Shown: positions 62,312 to 64,000 of the stretch, one piece after another | How the letters are laid out: each line of letters begins with the position of its first letter | Numbering within the stretch: the first letter of the stretch is position 1 | Assembly: GCF_003259435.1 (NCBI RefSeq) | Contig: NZ_QLMA01000012.1 | Coordinates: 18,620-82,619, forward strand | Length of the DNA: 64,000 nucleotides | Source: Chitinophaga dinghuensis | GTDB taxonomy: Bacteria > Bacteroidota > Bacteroidia > Chitinophagales > Chitinophagaceae | Reading direction: 5' to 3' | Made by a program: the position numbers and the translations under genes | The notes under the pieces: generated by a model | Told to the model about the DNA's origin: nothing | The model's database searches: none | What the model saw: only the letters and a program-made list of their open reading frames with translations

Positions 62312-62743
62312 ATGGATATATTTTTTGAAGGACCCGTCATTTGGGCGCAATTAGATGCGAACATGCATCTGCGGCATTCTGCTTATGGCGACTTTGCCGC
62401 CCAGGCCAGGCTGAATATGCTGGATCACGTGGGTATCAAGGCCAGGGATCTGCTCTCCCTCCACCTGGGGCCGATCTTGTTCCGCGAAGAAATCATCTAT
62501 CACCGGGAAGTAGGCCCTAATGATCATGTGAAGGTAAGCTGTCGGATTTCAAAATCAAGAAAGGATGGTACCCGCTGGTCTATCCGACATGAGATCTTCC
62601 GTCAGGATGGGGTTAAGGCCGCTACTGTTAATGTGGACGGCGCCTGGATGGATACTGTTAAGAGAAAATTGGGGGCATTGCCGCAGGAATTGCAGGAGAA
62701 GTTCACCACCCTTCCTTATAGTGAAGACTACGTGGAAGAATAA
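62312..62743 (+). CDS. 4HBT-type acyl-CoA thioesterase family protein
   Basis: This 143-residue protein has the hot-dog fold pattern, opening with VIWAQLDANMHLRHSAYGDF, in which the Asp lies at the place of the catalytic Asp of 4-hydroxybenzoyl-CoA thioesterases. FREEIIYHREVGPNDHVKVS and GVKAATVNVDGAWMD follow. It should hydrolyse acyl-CoA thioesters; the acyl group is not known. Its own terminator region follows. Confidence 0.88.
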   Translation: MDIFFEGPVIWAQLDANMHLRHSAYGDFAAQARLNMLDHVGIKARDLLSLHLGPILFREEIIYHREVGPNDHVKVSCRISKSRKDGTRWSIRHEIFRQDGVKAATVNVDGAWMDTVKRKLGALPQELQEKFTTLPYSEDYVEE

Positions 62744-62764
62744 GGTAATAATGCATTTAAAAAA

Positions 62765-62801
62765 GGAAGTCCGTCCCAAAGGCATATGGGGCGGACTTTC
62801 C
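62765..62801 (-). terminator. Terminator of the small exported helical protein gene
   Basis: GGAAGTCCG and CGGACTTTCC form an imperfect stem with a 10-nt A/T-rich loop. On the minus strand it is followed by a run of six T, ending the gene at 62818. It lies between two convergent genes. Confidence 0.7.
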
Positions 62802-62817
62802 TATTGTTGAGGAACAA

Positions 62818-63345
62818 TCAGCGGCTTGAAACCGGCTTATCCCGGAAATATATCTGCCGGTCGGCTTCCAACTCCTTTATAAAAGGTAAGTTGTTCTGTA
62901 TATAAGATTTGGTGGACTGTTCAAAATAGCTGTCTAGCTGGAAAAATTTTGCAGCGCGGGTAGCTCCCAGTAACTTATTCATTCTTCTGAAATAACGCAT
63001 TTGCAAATGGCTATATTCCAGGTCATTTGCCATGATTTGTTTGGTGAGAGAATTCAATTTTCTTTCGTCCAGGGAAGTAAATTCTTCATTGTACATTCGT
63101 AACAAGGACATACGTTCTGCCTGCCAGGGCTGTTTCTCTGTTTCATAGTCCAGCAACGCTTCTCGAAAGGCTCTTACTTCAACGGGTGAAATGCGCAAAT
63201 AATCCTGCATTAGGGCATCTTTGTTTTTGCCGAAGATCTCATTGATGATATCTTCTTCCTCTATTGGCATGACTACCGGTGTTGTCTGTGCATGCAGACC
63301 CATAGCGGCGAACATAACAAAGAATAAACAAAACAAATTTTTCAT
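62818..63345 (-). CDS. Small exported helical protein, Spy/CpxP-like in layout
   Basis: This 175-residue protein has a signal peptide (NLFCLFFVMFAAMGLHAQ) and a fully helical mature part with heptad-like charged repeats (FREALLDYETEKQPWQAERM, LRMYNEEFTSLDERKLNSLT). The helices recall Spy/CpxP-type periplasmic chaperones, but the family motif LTxxQ is not present. Function unknown. Confidence 0.7.
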   Translation of the reverse strand: MKNLFCLFFVMFAAMGLHAQTTPVVMPIEEEDIINEIFGKNKDALMQDYLRISPVEVRAFREALLDYETEKQPWQAERMSLLRMYNEEFTSLDERKLNSLTKQIMANDLEYSHLQMRYFRRMNKLLGATRAAKFFQLDSYFEQSTKSYIQNNLPFIKELEADRQIYFRDKPVSSR

Positions 63346-64000
63346 AGTGATGTGTTTTATGGTGATCGGTTACTTGAGATCCATCGCCGAAAAGGCGCAT
63401 ATCACCCCAGGCCAGACGGGGCCTGACTTAAATACATTACGATGTCACCGTTGTTGTAACTGCTTTTTGCTGCTGTTCTTCCGGGGTCAAAATAAATGAG
63501 GGCTTCACATGATTACCAGATGCCGATGTAATGTTACACACCTTACTCCCGGTCCAGTCTGTTTGATGAAAATCCTGCACGCTGTGATGTATCGTTGCTC
63601 AAATAAGCGGAAACAACCTTAAACACTACGGTTACATTGAATTTGAAACGACATTGCGGCTGTAGATCTCTGTCAAGTAGATTTATATTTTCATAAGGAT
63701 ACGTTTTATTAATCAACAATATATACCAACAACAGGTCATTACCTATCACATTCCAGGTTCATATTTGCCATTAAAATGTTGTGTCTGAAAAAATTTGCG
63801 GAGTGGGAACACTCCGCATTCATTCATTATAATTCCACGTTACGAAAAAGAAGTGTCTTTTATCAATTATTTATTTGACATATAACTAAATACATTGATA
63901 CAGGCTAATTTTCCGATTAAGAATTTAAAATGATGCTTGCGGTTAAATGCTCAGGAGTTATTCTAATTATTTTCGTAGGACTCCAAATTTAATGGGTTCT
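63346..64000. other. Non-coding right end of the window
   Basis: No gene is supported in these 655 nt. A 65-residue minus-strand frame at 63543-63740 has no family pattern. The only clear element is the hairpin at 63797-63818. Confidence 0.6.
63797..63818 (-). terminator. Terminator of a gene entering from the right
   Basis: The perfect 9-bp arms TGCGGAGTG and CACTCCGCA with a GGAA loop are followed on the minus strand by AATTTTTTC. It probably ends a minus-strand gene beyond the window edge. Confidence 0.65.

Noticed and set aside
63543..63740. 65-residue minus-strand frame at the right end
   Set aside because: No family pattern, no promoter box, and uneven composition; most likely chance.

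Overview
The window looks like a chromosomal stretch from a Bacteroidota species, most likely a Chitinophaga-like member of the Chitinophagaceae. The evidence is the gene content (Oar-type and STN-type TonB-dependent receptors, FecI/FecR pairs, FAS1, DUF4397 and IPT/TIG lipoproteins, PepSY-like proteins, OMP_b-brl_3 barrels) and many promoters with the Bacteroidota -7 box TAnnTTTG. No tRNA, rRNA, CRISPR array, insertion sequence or phage gene was seen.

Layout. 1-8942: two compound arrays of 157-199 bp intergenic repeats (1-465 and 7275-8942) flank two SDR oxidoreductases, a Cys-rich ArsR regulator, an OmpR-type two-component system and the proline genes proB-proA. 8943-15545: class I aldolase, a histidine phosphatase, a GNAT acetyltransferase, and a beta-propeller/outer-membrane-barrel pair whose barrel gene is frameshifted. 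15558-26392: two paralogous small membrane proteins, a GH116 glycosidase, a methyltransferase, an M1 aminopeptidase, an HxlR/DsbA-like divergent pair, an S41 peptidase and a PepSY-like protein. 26480-27853: a tightly coupled trio of sigma factor, small anti-sigma-like protein and ClpP. 27982-44891: a long minus-strand locus in which FecI and FecR stand ahead of an eight-gene operon (STN TonB receptor, two DUF4397-like lipoproteins, three FAS1 lipoproteins, an Oar-like TonB receptor and a 5xIPT-NHL lipoprotein), closed by a strong terminator. 45072-47837: a beta-rich exported protein and a transglutaminase-like protein. 48016-53385: an ArsR-rhodanese regulator, a small membrane protein, a membrane-spanning TPR/HTH regulator, a probable small RNA, an MFS transporter and a PNPOx-like protein, tied together by shared operator-like sequences. 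53468-64000: SRPBCC protein, three AraC regulators, an RloA/RloB-like ATPase-Toprim pair (probable phage defence), SnoaL-like, DHFR-like, astacin-LGFP metalloprotease and thioesterase genes, and a non-coding right end.

The most interesting signals are: (1) TTGTAG direct repeats phased at 11 bp, two pairs in front of a small membrane-protein gene and two pairs in front of a terminator-ended transcript divergent from the TPR/HTH regulator, each array ending exactly 34 nt before a TAnnTTTG box; (2) a shared 24-nt inverted-repeat operator in front of the ArsR-rhodanese gene and of the MFS gene 3.6 kb away; (3) the sigma/anti-sigma-like/ClpP trio; (4) the FAS1-DUF4397-TonB operon without SusD; (5) the stop-codon-abutting repeat arrays; (6) the RloA/RloB pair. 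All family names are recognised by eye from motifs, with no database search.
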